NCBI GenBank assembly: GCA_017471765.1
Contig: JAFURT010000033.1
Coordinates: forward strand, 1 to 64,000
Reading direction: 5' to 3'
Origin: Clostridia bacterium
GTDB lineage: Bacteria > Bacillota > Clostridia > Oscillospirales > Acutalibacteraceae
DNA length: 64,000 bases
Shown: positions 40,607 through 49,202 of the stretch, piece by piece
How positions within the stretch are numbered: position 1 is the first letter of the stretch
Layout of the letters: the number at the start of each line of letters is the position of its first letter
Program-made: the position numbers and the translations under genes
Notes under the pieces: generated by a model
Told to the model about the DNA's origin: nothing
Databases searched by the model: none
The model's input: the letters and a program-made list of their open reading frames with translations, nothing else

Positions 40607-43183
40607 ATGCGAAAAGCGGTTATTGGTATTTTGGCACACGTGGATGCCGGCAAAACCACCCTGGCAGAAGCACTGCTTTACCAAAGCGGCAAATTGCGGC
40701 GTGTGGGGCGGGTAGACCACAAGGATACCCTGCTGGATGACCACGCCCTGGAGCGGGAGCGGGGCATCACCATCTTCGCCGGGCAGGCGCAATTTGCGGT
40801 GGGAGACCTGGCGGTCACTCTGCTGGATACCCCGGGGCATGTGGATTTTTCCGCAGAAACCGAACGGATGCTGCAGGTGCTGGACTATGCGGTGCTGGTC
40901 ATCAGCGGCATTGATGGCGTCCAGGCCCACACCCGTACCCTGTGGCGTCTGCTGGAGCACTATGCCGTCCCCACCTTCGTTTTTGTCACCAAGATGGATT
41001 TTGCTCGCCGCACACCGGCGGAACTGATGGCGGAACTGCAAAAGGAATGTAGCGGCGATTGTATAGATTTTTCCCCGGACAGGCTGGCCGAACGGCTGGA
41101 AGCGTTGGCTGTCCAGCGGGAGGACCTGCTGGAGACATACCTGTCCACCGGCCAGGTGGCAGAGGAGGCCACAGCGGCGCTTATCCGTGCCAGGCAGGTG
41201 TTCCCCTGCTACTTTGGCTCCGGCCTGCGGTGCGAAGGGACAGCCGCCTTTTTGGAGGATGTGTGCCGGTATGTGTTACCGGGCGTTTACGGAGATGCTT
41301 TTGGAGCCAAGGTGTTTAAAATCAGTCGGGACGCTCAGGGGAATCGCCTGACCCATATGAAAATCACCGGCGGCTGTTTGCGTGTACGGGATGTGCTTTC
41401 CTACGAGGACCGGGAAGAAAAAGTGAGCCAGATACGGCTGTATTCCGGCGCTCGGTTTGAGACGGCAGAGGAAGTCACCGCCGGCGGTGTATGCGCCGTT
41501 ATGGGGCTGAGTAATACCTATAGCGGACAGGGCCTGGGCGTGGAGGCGGCATCGCAGGAGCCGCTTCTGGAGCCGGTAATGCGGTATCGGCTGGTGTTGC
41601 CGGAGGGATGCGATCCCCAGCGCCTGTTACCCCAGCTACAGCAGTTGGGGGAGGAAGAGCCGCTGTTGCACGTTGGCTGGAACGGAGTACTCAAAGAGAT
41701 CTATGTAGACCTGATGGGGGAAATACAAACAGAAATCCTCAAATATCTCATCGAGGAACGCTTCGGCGTGACGGTGGGCACCGATGCCGGTCGGGTGGTG
41801 TATAAAGAAACCATTGCTAACCGAGTGGAGGGCGTAGGCCACTACGAGCCACTCCGTCACTATGCAGAGGTGCATCTGATTTTGGAGCCTCTGCCCCGTG
41901 GCAGTGGGCTGGTGTTCCACAGCCGTTGCAGTGAGGATAGCCTGGAGCGCCATTGGCAGAGGCTGATTCTCAGCCACCTGGCCGAACGCACCCACAAGGG
42001 GGTGCTGACCGGTTCCCCTGTGACGGATATGCGGATTACCCTGGCGGCCGGCCGTGCCCACAACAAGCATACCGAAGGGGGCGATTTCCGGCAGGCCACC
42101 TACCGGGCTGTCCGGCAGGGGTTGATGCAGGCAGAGTCTGTATTGCTGGAGCCCTACTATGCCTTCCGGCTGGAGGTGCCGCCGGAGCATATCGGCCGGG
42201 CGATTACCGACATGCGTCTGCGCCATGGCACCATATCCTCCCCTGAGGAGGCCGGGGCGATGACGTTGCTCACCGGCCGTGCCCCTGTGACGGCCCTTAA
42301 CGGCTATACCGCTCAGGTGGCGGCGTATACCGGTGGCCGGGGGCGGTTTTCCTGTGTGGTGGCCGGGTATGACCTCTGCCATGACCCGGAGGCGGTGGTG
42401 ACAGAGGCCGCCTATGACCCGGAGGGGGATACCAACCACTCTCCGGATTCGGTGTTCTGTGCCCATGGCGGTGGCTTTACGGTGAAATGGCACCAAGTGA
42501 AGGAGTATATGCACCTGGAAAGCTGTCTGACGGCAGAAGCAGTTACACCACCCCGGGTGAACACCCGCAACCTGCGCCTGGATGATAAGGAACTGGAGGC
42601 TATCATGGAGCGGGAGTTTGGCAAGCCTCGCCATCCGCTGTTTCGCCAGCCTCCCAAACCGGCCGAAGTGGCCGCAACAGAGCCGTATGTGCCGACGCCG
42701 AGAAGGCGGTATCTGCTGGTGGACGGGTATAATGTGATTTTCGCCTGGGCCGCCTTGCGGGAACTGGCCGGTACGGATATGGCCGCCGCCCGGGATCGGC
42801 TGACCCTGTGGCTGAGCAATTACAGTGCCTATACCCACTGCGAGACGGTGCTGGTCTTTGATGCCTACCGGGTGGCCGGTAACGCCGGCCGTCGGGAAGA
42901 AGAAGGAAATATCCGTGTGGTGTATACCAAGGAGAACGAAACAGCGGATATGTATATTGAGAAACTGGTGGAGGACATCGGAAAGAATCATCAGGTGCGG
43001 GTGGTCACTTCCGACGGGCTCATTCAGCTTTCGGCTATTCGTTCCGGTGTATTGCGTATGCCGGTGTCGGAGCTGGAACGAGAACTGACCGAAACCGCCA
43101 CGCGGATGCAACAGACCCTGGAGGAGCTTGGTCGTCGCCGTATGGGTACGGTGGGGGAAAATCAGATTGCCAAGGGCGAATAA
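40607..43183 (+). CDS. TetM-like ribosome-binding GTPase fused to a Rae1/YacP-like NYN ribonuclease
   Basis: The first ~690 residues follow the EF-G/TetM ribosomal-protection plan: G1 AHVDAGKTT (10-18), switch region ERERGITI, G3 DTPGHVDF, G4 TKMD, then domains II-V with AGRAHNKHTEGGDF and the C-terminal RLEVPPEHIGRAITDMRLRHG. A short linker (PTPRRR) leads to residues ~700-845: YLLVDGYNVIFAW, LVFDAYRV, TKENETADMYIEKLV and VRVVTSDGLIQLS, the NYN/PIN nuclease pattern of YacP/Rae1, which cuts mRNA in the ribosomal A site. ATG 40607 follows AAAGGAGG. Tetracycline protection is possible but unproven. The gene is a single-gene unit ending in a strong terminator. Confidence 0.85.
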   Translation: MRKAVIGILAHVDAGKTTLAEALLYQSGKLRRVGRVDHKDTLLDDHALERERGITIFAGQAQFAVGDLAVTLLDTPGHVDFSAETERMLQVLDYAVLVISGIDGVQAHTRTLWRLLEHYAVPTFVFVTKMDFARRTPAELMAELQKECSGDCIDFSPDRLAERLEALAVQREDLLETYLSTGQVAEEATAALIRARQVFPCYFGSGLRCEGTAAFLEDVCRYVLPGVYGDAFGAKVFKISRDAQGNRLTHMKITGGCLRVRDVLSYEDREEKVSQIRLYSGARFETAEEVTAGGVCAVMGLSNTYSGQGLGVEAASQEPLLEPVMRYRLVLPEGCDPQRLLPQLQQLGEEEPLLHVGWNGVLKEIYVDLMGEIQTEILKYLIEERFGVTVGTDAGRVVYKETIANRVEGVGHYEPLRHYAEVHLILEPLPRGSGLVFHSRCSEDSLERHWQRLILSHLAERTHKGVLTGSPVTDMRITLAAGRAHNKHTEGGDFRQATYRAVRQGLMQAESVLLEPYYAFRLEVPPEHIGRAITDMRLRHGTISSPEEAGAMTLLTGRAPVTALNGYTAQVAAYTGGRGRFSCVVAGYDLCHDPEAVVTEAAYDPEGDTNHSPDSVFCAHGGGFTVKWHQVKEYMHLESCLTAEAVTPPRVNTRNLRLDDKELEAIMEREFGKPRHPLFRQPPKPAEVAATEPYVPTPRRRYLLVDGYNVIFAWAALRELAGTDMAAARDRLTLWLSNYSAYTHCETVLVFDAYRVAGNAGRREEEGNIRVVYTKENETADMYIEKLVEDIGKNHQVRVVTSDGLIQLSAIRSGVLRMPVSELERELTETATRMQQTLEELGRRRMGTVGENQIAKGE

Positions 43184-43189
43184 AAAGAT

Positions 43190-43231
43190 AAACAGGAGGA
43201 AGTGCTCGGGTATAAGCATTTCCTCCTGTTT
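43190..43231. terminator. Bidirectional intrinsic terminator
   Basis: AAACAGGAGGAA pairs with TTCCTCCTGTTT with an extended inner stem, between the convergent GTPase and DtxR-family genes. Confidence 0.85.
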
Positions 43232-43258
43232 TAATTGTAGGTGTACAGGTGGTTTCCT

Positions 43259-43621
43259 TTACGTCTCCACGAAACGCTTGATGGCCGCAATGGAGGTGTC
43301 GCTGATGGTGTGTTCCATCCGGCAGGCGTCCTCGGCGGCGGTTTCGGCATCCACCCCCAGCTTTGTCAGCCAGGCGGTGAGCACCGTGTGCCGGTCATAG
43401 ATCTTCTCCGCAACCTCACGGCCCTCGTCGGTGAGGGTAATGTGGCCATCCTCATCTACAAGGATAAAACCGCCGTTTTTCAGCAGGCCCACGGCCCGGC
43501 TGACGCTGGGCTTGGAATAGCCCATGTGCTCCACAATATCAATCGAGCGCACCGCCGGCATTTTGCGGCTGAGCACCAAGATCGTTTCCAGGTACATCTG
43601 CCCGGATTCCTGTAAATGCAT
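43259..43621 (-). CDS. DtxR-family metal-dependent repressor, short form
   Basis: A 120-residue repressor with a winged helix (about residues 20-60, SIDIVEHMGYSKPSVSRAVGLLKNGGFI) and the dimerisation/metal domain. The metal ligands look like the DtxR/IdeR type: M9 (QMYLETI) and the C-R-M-E-H motif with Cys, Glu and His (about 100-104), rather than the Asp/Glu pair of MntR. It lacks the C-terminal SH3-like domain found in longer members. It is the best candidate in this window for the palindrome upstream of feoA. Confidence 0.88.
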   Translation of the reverse strand: MHLQESGQMYLETILVLSRKMPAVRSIDIVEHMGYSKPSVSRAVGLLKNGGFILVDEDGHITLTDEGREVAEKIYDRHTVLTAWLTKLGVDAETAAEDACRMEHTISDTSIAAIKRFVET

Positions 43622-43644
43622 AATCCTTTACACCTTTCGTTTCG

Positions 43645-44385
43645 TTATCGGCTGTGGCCGGTCAGGTCACGGATGACCTCACCGGCCAAAATCAGCCCTG
43701 CTACCGCCGGAACAAAGGCATTGCTACCGGGGGTAGGCTTGGCTCGGCCCTGTGCCGGCCGTGTATCGCTTTCCGGTTGCGCCTGGTCGGGGGCAAGGCC
43801 GGCCAGGGGTGGCTCGGTGGAGTACACCACCTTGAGATGGCGGATGCCTCGCTTGCCCAGTTCCTTCCGCATCACCCGGGCCAGCGGGCAGACGGTGGTC
43901 TGGCTGATGTCGGCCACCCGGAAGGCGGTGGCATCCAGCTTGTTGCCCGCCCCCATGCAGCTGATGAGGGGCACGCCGGCGGCCGTCGCCGCCTCGGCCA
44001 GGGCGATTTTACCGGCCACCGTGTCAATGGCATCGATGATGTAGTCGAACACCGACAGGTCGATATCCGCCGTCCCCGGCAGATAGAACAGGCGGTGGGT
44101 GGTCACTTTGGCCTCCGGGTTGATGGAGGCGATCCGGGCGGCGGCTACATCCACCTTGTATTGTCCTACGGTGTCGTGGGTGGCGATGATCTGCCGGTTG
44201 AGGTTGGACAGAGCCACCTTGTCGTCGTCGATGAGGTCGAGGGCCCCCACGCCGCTGCGAGCCAGCGCCTCCACGGCATAGCCGCCCACGCCGCCAATGC
44301 CAAACACCGCCACACGGGCGGCCGCGAGCCGTTTAACGGCTTCTTCGCCCAGCTGTAGCGCCGTCCGTGAAAACGCTTCCTGCAT
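43645..44385 (-). CDS. tcdA: tRNA threonylcarbamoyladenosine dehydratase
   Basis: An E1-like ThiF-fold enzyme that cyclises t6A37 to ct6A in tRNA using ATP. RVAVFGIGGVGGYAVEALARSGVG (ATP loop), DLIDDDKVALSNLNRQI (metal/adenylate Asp and Arg), DYIIDAIDTVAGK and SCMGAGNKLDATAFRVADISQTTVCPLARVMRKELGKRGI are TcdA hallmarks. The ~247-residue length is normal. The start at 44385 has AAAGGTGG seven bases ahead; another ATG at 44391 is possible. A Pro/Asp-rich insert follows EPPLAG. Confidence 0.9.
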   Translation of the reverse strand: MQEAFSRTALQLGEEAVKRLAAARVAVFGIGGVGGYAVEALARSGVGALDLIDDDKVALSNLNRQIIATHDTVGQYKVDVAAARIASINPEAKVTTHRLFYLPGTADIDLSVFDYIIDAIDTVAGKIALAEAATAAGVPLISCMGAGNKLDATAFRVADISQTTVCPLARVMRKELGKRGIRHLKVVYSTEPPLAGLAPDQAQPESDTRPAQGRAKPTPGSNAFVPAVAGLILAGEVIRDLTGHSR

Positions 44386-44470
44386 CGCCATCCCACCTTT
44401 CTGTGTCATTCTGTTAATCATACCTTGTTTTCCCTGTTTTGTCAATGGTATTCATGGCGAATAAAAGAGT

Positions 44471-44492
44471 ACCGCCGCTGAATAGCGGCGGT
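44471..44492 (-). terminator. Possible terminator of the lipoprotein gene
   Basis: ACCGCCGCT / AGCGGCGGT stem with a GAAT loop; the following minus-strand tract (ACTCTTTTATTC) is only weakly T-rich. Confidence 0.4.
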
Positions 44493-44566
44493 GTGGTGGA
44501 TTATTCCTTTAAGATGACTGTTCTGCGATGCTCGTTGTATCGAAACGCAGGAAATGACGAACAAAA

Positions 44567-45076
44567 TCACCCAAACGTGGGCTCTCCCGCCGTGGTCAAA
44601 CGGATGCTTTTGGGTTTTTCAAGAACATATGAATAGTGTAATTCTCTCCCGTCAAAGTTTTGGAATGTTCCACTGGTAGGTATCAGGTCACTTTCGGCGA
44701 ATTCCATCGCCACTGTTTCCAGTTGTCTAATTTTAAGGCTGCTATCGGTTAGTTTTACATATATGTATCCATTTTTGTACATATCTACGACGATCCCGTC
44801 TTCTTTCACGCTTACGACCTGATAGAATTTCCACTGTGTGTCGGTTTTTGTGGTTATCTTGTCCGTGGTGGTGGTAGCTGTTGTCGTTGCGGTTGTGCCT
44901 GTGGATTCTAAAACGGAGATGGTGGAAGTCCCCGTGGTGCTCTCGGTGGATGAGTCAAAGCCGCCGTCATCGTCTGCAGGGAAGGAAATGTCGGATGTTC
45001 CGCACCCGAAAAGCTGTAATAGAAGAAACGTGGCTAAGACTAAACTAATCCATCTGTATTTTCTTGATTTTTTCAT
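44567..45076 (-). CDS. Putative lipoprotein of unknown function
   Basis: A 169-residue protein beginning MKKSRKYRW with a hydrophobic segment ending in the lipobox LFGC, so the Cys at about residue 24 should be lipidated and the rest lie outside the membrane. A Thr-rich linker (TESTTGTSTIS, TTATTTATTTTDKITTKTD) precedes a ~90-residue domain (TQWKFYQVVSVKEDGIVVDMYKNGYIYVKLTD) that I do not recognise. The start at 45076 is chosen over one at 45139 because it begins the signal peptide. It lies upstream of tcdA, with a possible terminator between. Confidence 0.7.
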   Translation of the reverse strand: MKKSRKYRWISLVLATFLLLQLFGCGTSDISFPADDDGGFDSSTESTTGTSTISVLESTGTTATTTATTTTDKITTKTDTQWKFYQVVSVKEDGIVVDMYKNGYIYVKLTDSSLKIRQLETVAMEFAESDLIPTSGTFQNFDGRELHYSYVLEKPKSIRLTTAGEPTFG

Positions 45077-45172
45077 AAACGAAACAGCTCCTAAGTTGAT
45101 TTGCCCATATGCCCGGTAACATGATAGCATAAAATTCAAAAATTTGCAAGTTGATTATTGGCAGTCTTTGCC

Positions 45173-45202
45173 TTGACACCGTTTGTGCCCAGGTGGTATA
45201 CT
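45173..45202 (+). promoter_or_regulatory. cysK promoter
   Basis: TTGACA (45173-45178), 18 bases, TATACT (45197-45202), 30 bases before ATG 45233. No obvious CymR or S-box element was seen in the short leader. Confidence 0.65.
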
Positions 45203-45232
45203 ATGTAGAAACTACTGAAAGGGGAGAGTGCT

Positions 45233-46162
45233 ATGTCCATCGCTCATTCTTTTACCGACCTCATTGGCGGCACACCGCTGTTGGAACTGCATAACCTGTG
45301 TGAAGCCCACGGCTTACAGGCCACTCTGCTGGCCAAGCTGGAGGGGATGAACCCGGCCGGCAGTGCCAAAGACCGTGTGGGTGCGGCCATGATCGCCGAT
45401 GCTGAGGCGAGAGGCCTTCTGCAACCGGGAGCCACCATTATTGAGCCTACCAGCGGTAATACCGGCATCGGTCTGGCGGCTGTGGCGGCGGCGAAGGGCT
45501 ATAGGGTCATCCTCACTATGCCCGACTCCATGAGCCGGGAGCGCCAGTTGCTTCTGAAAGCTTATGGGGCGCAGATTGTGCTCACTCCCGGCGCAAAAGG
45601 CATGGCCGGTGCTATCGCAGAGGCGCAGCGGCTGGCGGCGGAGATTCCCGGCAGTTTTATTCCCGGACAGTTTGATAATCCGGCCAATCCGGCGGCTCAT
45701 TATGCCACCACCGGCCCGGAAATCTGGGCAGACACCGATGGGCAGGTGGATATGTTCGTCGCCGGTGTAGGCACCGGTGGCACCATCACCGGTGTGGGCC
45801 GGTATCTCAAGGAGCAAAACCCGGCCGTACAGGTGGTAGCGGTGGAGCCGGCGGGCTCTCCGGTGCTGTCCGGCGGTGAGGCAGGGTCCCACGGTTTGCA
45901 GGGTATCGGGGCAGGATTCGTGCCGGCGGCACTGGATACCACCGTATATGACCAGGTCATGCCGGTGACGGAGGAGCAGGCCTATGCCGCCGCCAGAGAA
46001 CTGGCACGCCGGGAGGGTGTGCTGTGCGGCATCAGTAGCGGTGCGGCGCTTCATGCGGCGCTGGCGCTGGCGGCAAAACCGGAATATGCCGGCAAGACTG
46101 TGGTGGTGTTGCTCCCCGATGTGGGCGACCGTTACCTGTCCACGCCGCTGTTTACGGAATAA
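45233..46162 (+). CDS. cysK: Cysteine synthase (O-acetylserine sulfhydrylase)
   Basis: A 309-residue PLP enzyme making cysteine from O-acetylserine and sulphide. The PLP Lys is K46 in [22 protein letters not shown] binds the substrate carboxylate, [15 protein letters not shown] holds the PLP phosphate and [12 protein letters not shown] is the C-terminal loop. The length is typical of CysK. ATG 45233 follows AAAGGGGAG. It ends in its own terminator just before the copper operon. Confidence 0.95.
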   Translation: MSIAHSFTDLIGGTPLLELHNLCEAHGLQATLLAKLEGMNPAGSAKDRVGAAMIADAEARGLLQPGATIIEPTSGNTGIGLAAVAAAKGYRVILTMPDSMSRERQLLLKAYGAQIVLTPGAKGMAGAIAEAQRLAAEIPGSFIPGQFDNPANPAAHYATTGPEIWADTDGQVDMFVAGVGTGGTITGVGRYLKEQNPAVQVVAVEPAGSPVLSGGEAGSHGLQGIGAGFVPAALDTTVYDQVMPVTEEQAYAAARELARREGVLCGISSGAALHAALALAAKPEYAGKTVVVLLPDVGDRYLSTPLFTE

Positions 46163-46188
46163 AAAATGCCCCGGAAACGGGGCTTTTT
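46161..46188 (+). terminator. cysK terminator
   Basis: GCCCCG-GAAA-CGGGGC with flanking A and T runs. Confidence 0.85.
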
Positions 46189-46194
46189 CTTCGC

Positions 46195-46223
46195 TTGACA
46201 AATACCCCGTGGGGGTATATAAT
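46195..46223 (+). promoter_or_regulatory. Copper-responsive promoter with CsoR box
   Basis: TTGACA (46195-46200), 17 bases, TATAAT (46218-46223). The spacer is filled by ATACCCC-GTG-GGGGTAT (46202-46218), the G/C-tract palindrome typical of CsoR operators, so apo-CsoR would block RNA polymerase until Cu(I) binds. Confidence 0.85.
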
Positions 46224-46247
46224 GGCTAGAGAAATGAGGTGCAAGTT

Positions 46248-46556
46248 ATGGATAATACCAAGCCTTGCTGCTGTGGGGGAAAAACCACCCACCGCACGGA
46301 GGAGGAGCGCAAAAAGCTCATCAACCGGCTCAGCCGTATCGAGGGACAGATCCGGGGTATCCGGGGAATGGTGGAGGCGGATGCGTATTGTACCGACATC
46401 CTTACCCAGTGTGCGGCGGTGACAGCGGCGGTGAATGCTTTTAACAGGGAGCTTATCGGACATCATATCCGTGGCTGTGTCAGCCGTGACCTGCAGGCAG
46501 GGGACGACACGGTGATTGATGAGCTGGTGGATACCTTGCAAAAATTGATGAAATAA
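46248..46556 (+). CDS. csoR: CsoR copper-sensing repressor
   Basis: A 102-residue all-helical regulator. The family segment RKKLINRLSRIEGQIRGIRGMVE is present, and the Cu(I) ligands are C48 (AYCTDIL), H73 and C77 (HHIRGCV), the W-X-Y pattern C-H-C of CsoR. An extra Cys/His-rich N-terminus (MDNTKPCCCGGKTTH) is unusual and could bind metal too. It lies directly behind its own operator and is cotranscribed with copA. Confidence 0.9.
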   Translation: MDNTKPCCCGGKTTHRTEEERKKLINRLSRIEGQIRGIRGMVEADAYCTDILTQCAAVTAAVNAFNRELIGHHIRGCVSRDLQAGDDTVIDELVDTLQKLMK

Positions 46557-46568
46557 AGAAGGGATATC

Positions 46569-49040
46569 ATGGAACACTATTCTGTGACCGGCATGACCTG
46601 TGCTGCCTGCAGTGCCCGGGTGGAAAAGGCTGTGTCCGGCTTGCCTGAGGTGGAAGGCTGCTCGGTAAGCCTGCTGACCAACTCCATGACGGTGGAGGGA
46701 AGCGTCGCTCCGGCGGTGGTGATTGCCGCTGTGGAAAAAGCCGGCTACGGCGCCGCACTGAAAAGCCAGCCGAAAGCGGCGCCGTCTCCCGGGGAGGACA
46801 CCCTGAAGGACAGGGCCACCCCGGCACTGCTCCGCCGTCTGCTGGCTTCACTGGGCTTTCTGCTGGTGCTGATGTATGTCTCTATGGGGCATATTATGTG
46901 GGGCTGGCCACTCCCTGCCGGGCTGGCAGACAATCCGCTGGCCATCGGTCTGACCCAGTTGCTTCTTACAGCGGTGGTGATGGTCATCAATCAGCGATTT
47001 TTCATCAGTGGCTTTACCTCGCTGTTGCATGGCGCACCAAATATGGATACCCTGGTCGCCCTGGGCTCAGCGGCCGCCTTCGGGTACAGCACCTGGGTAC
47101 TGTATGCCATGACAGTGGCAGACCACGCCGCCCATCATCTCCACGACCTCTATTTTGAGTCAGCGGCTATGATATTGACCCTTATCACGGTTGGCAAGAT
47201 GCTGGAGGCACGCTCCAAAGGACGCACCACCGATGCCCTGCGTGGGCTGATGGAGCTGGCTCCCCGTACCGCCACTCTGTTAGTGGATGAGGAAGAACGG
47301 GTAGTTCCGGTGGAGCAGGTTACTCCGGGGGCGGTGTTTGCCGTCCGGCCCGGCGAGACTATTCCGGTAGATGGCGTGGTGCTGGAGGGGGAGAGTGCCG
47401 TCAATGAGGCCGCCCTCACCGGCGAGAGCATTCCGGTGGATAAAACGGTGGGCGATACCGTGTCGGCGGCCACCCTCAACCAGTCCGGGTATCTGCGTTG
47501 TCGGGCTACCCGAGTAGGGGAGGATACCACACTCTCCCACATCATCCGCATGGTGGAGGAAGCGGCGGCCACCAAGGCACCTATCGCCAAGGTGGCTGAC
47601 AAGGTTTCCGGCATTTTTGTACCGGTGGTAATCGGTATAGCGATACTCACGCTTGTGGTCTGGCTGATAGCCGGGCAGACTGTTGGCTTTGCCATCGCCC
47701 GAGGCATCTCGGTGCTGGTCATCAGCTGTCCCTGCGCCCTCGGCCTAGCTACCCCGGTGGCGATTATGGTGGGCAGTGGCGTAGGCGCCCGACACGGGGT
47801 GCTGTTCAAGACCGCTGCTTCTTTGGAGCAGACCGGCCGCACTAAAATCGTGGCGTTGGATAAGACCGGCACCATCACCGCCGGCGAGCCCCGGGTGACC
47901 GATTTGTTGCCCAACGCCTGTAGCGAAAGAGACCTGCTCGCCGTCGCTTATGCGCTGGAACAGCACAGTGAGCATCCCTTGGCCGCGGCGGTGTGCCACT
48001 ACGGCCGAGAACAAGGACTGACTCCGGCAACGGTAACGAATTTTACCGTTCTGCCCGGCAGTGGGTTGACCGCTGTTTGCGATGGTCATGTTTTGGCTGG
48101 CGGCAATGCCTTGTTTATCCGGCAGAAAACCGCTATTCCCTCGGCTTTTAAGCAGCAGGCAGAGCGCCTGGCCGGGGAGGGGAAAACGCCCCTGTATTTC
48201 GCCGCCGATGATCGCCTGCTGGGGGTCATTGCTGTGGCGGATGTCGTTAAAGAAGACAGCCCTGCCGCCATCGAGGAACTCCACCGCATGGGCATCCGGG
48301 TGGTGATGCTCACCGGCGACAATCCCCAGACCGCCGCGGCTATCGGCCGGCAGGTGGGGGTGGATGAGGTCATTGCCGGGGTATTGCCGGATGGCAAGGA
48401 GGCGGTCATCCGACAACTGATGGAGCAGGGATCTACCGCCATGGTAGGGGACGGCATCAATGATGCTCCGGCCCTCACCCGGGCGCACACCGGCATCGCT
48501 ATTGGGGCAGGTACCGATATTGCCATCGATGCCGCCGATGTGGTGCTGATGCACAACCGCTTGTCGGATGTGCCGGCGGCACTTCGTCTGAGCCGGGCCA
48601 CGTTGCGGAATATCCGGCAAAATTTGTTCTGGGCATTTATCTACAATATCCTTGGCATCCCCCTGGCTGCAGGGGTATTTATCCCGCTATTGGGCTGGGA
48701 GATGAACCCCATGTTTGGCGCCGCCGCCATGAGTTTATCCAGCTTCTGTGTGGTGACCAATGCCCTGCGGCTGAATTTCTTCCGTTTCCATCCGGGTGAC
48801 CGGAAAACCATACCTGACAGAAAGGAGAATAAAACGATGGAAAAGACTATCAAGGTAGAGGGCATGATGTGCCCGCACTGTGAGGCCCATGTGAAGGAGG
48901 CACTGGAGGGCATCCCCGGGGTGACCTCGGCGGTGGCTGACCGGCATAGCGGCACGGCCACCGTGACTCTGTCGGAGGATGTGACCGAAACCGTTCTGCG
49001 TGCCGCTGTGGAAACACAAGGCTATAAAACTTTGGACTGA
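46569..49040 (+). CDS. copA: Copper-exporting P1B-ATPase CopA with C-terminal CopZ-like domain
   Basis: An 823-residue Cu(I) exporter. It has an N-terminal metal-binding HMA (GMTCAACS, C11/C14), eight membrane helices with the copper motif SCPCALG (about residue 386), phosphorylation motif DKTGT (about 430), SEHPLA, and the hinge GDGINDAP. Residues 757-823 are a second complete HMA/CopZ unit ([10 protein letters not shown]) after a short linker. An AAAGGAG site lies seven bases before ATG 48837 (residue 757), so CopZ may also be made separately. The operon is csoR-copA(-copZ). Confidence 0.93.
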   Translation: MEHYSVTGMTCAACSARVEKAVSGLPEVEGCSVSLLTNSMTVEGSVAPAVVIAAVEKAGYGAALKSQPKAAPSPGEDTLKDRATPALLRRLLASLGFLLVLMYVSMGHIMWGWPLPAGLADNPLAIGLTQLLLTAVVMVINQRFFISGFTSLLHGAPNMDTLVALGSAAAFGYSTWVLYAMTVADHAAHHLHDLYFESAAMILTLITVGKMLEARSKGRTTDALRGLMELAPRTATLLVDEEERVVPVEQVTPGAVFAVRPGETIPVDGVVLEGESAVNEAALTGESIPVDKTVGDTVSAATLNQSGYLRCRATRVGEDTTLSHIIRMVEEAAATKAPIAKVADKVSGIFVPVVIGIAILTLVVWLIAGQTVGFAIARGISVLVISCPCALGLATPVAIMVGSGVGARHGVLFKTAASLEQTGRTKIVALDKTGTITAGEPRVTDLLPNACSERDLLAVAYALEQHSEHPLAAAVCHYGREQGLTPATVTNFTVLPGSGLTAVCDGHVLAGGNALFIRQKTAIPSAFKQQAERLAGEGKTPLYFAADDRLLGVIAVADVVKEDSPAAIEELHRMGIRVVMLTGDNPQTAAAIGRQVGVDEVIAGVLPDGKEAVIRQLMEQGSTAMVGDGINDAPALTRAHTGIAIGAGTDIAIDAADVVLMHNRLSDVPAALRLSRATLRNIRQNLFWAFIYNILGIPLAAGVFIPLLGWEMNPMFGAAAMSLSSFCVVTNALRLNFFRFHPGDRKTIPDRKENKTMEKTIKVEGMMCPHCEAHVKEALEGIPGVTSAVADRHSGTATVTLSEDVTETVLRAAVETQGYKTLD
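48837..49040 (+). CDS. copZ: Internal in-frame start for a CopZ-like copper chaperone
   Basis: Inside copA an AAAGGAG (48821-48827) stands 9 bases before ATG 48837, in frame, with 67 codons to the shared stop. The product is a complete HMA domain ([22 protein letters not shown]...ETQGYKTLD), the normal length of a free CopZ. A separate copZ is usual in such operons; here the stop codon of copA appears to have been lost, or the fusion is real and both products are made. The overlap with copA is deliberate in this entry. Confidence 0.55.
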   Translation: MEKTIKVEGMMCPHCEAHVKEALEGIPGVTSAVADRHSGTATVTLSEDVTETVLRAAVETQGYKTLD

Positions 49041-49119
49041 ACACAATAGCCGGATGGGTATATCCCGTCCGGCTGTTACAAATTAATGAAGAATAATTCG
49101 TCGGATTTTTATAAAGCAC

Positions 49120-49148
49120 TTGCAATTCTTGTGAAAAAACAGTATAAT
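49120..49148 (+). promoter_or_regulatory. Promoter of the large surface-protein gene
   Basis: TTGCAA (49120-49125), 17 bases, TATAAT (49143-49148), 55 bases before ATG 49203. Confidence 0.7.
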
Positions 49149-49202
49149 GAACCAAATAGGTGTCAAAATGACTCTCTATTACATAAAAAGGAGTGTGTGC
49201 AA

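Noticed and set aside
40607..43183. Plain tetracycline-resistance gene (tetM/tetW) call
   Set aside because: The N-terminal part is TetM-like, but sequence divergence and the fused NYN domain mean resistance cannot be claimed from homology alone.
41636..43219. 527-codon minus-strand frame
   Set aside because: Antisense to the GTPase-NYN gene; no promoter or motif.
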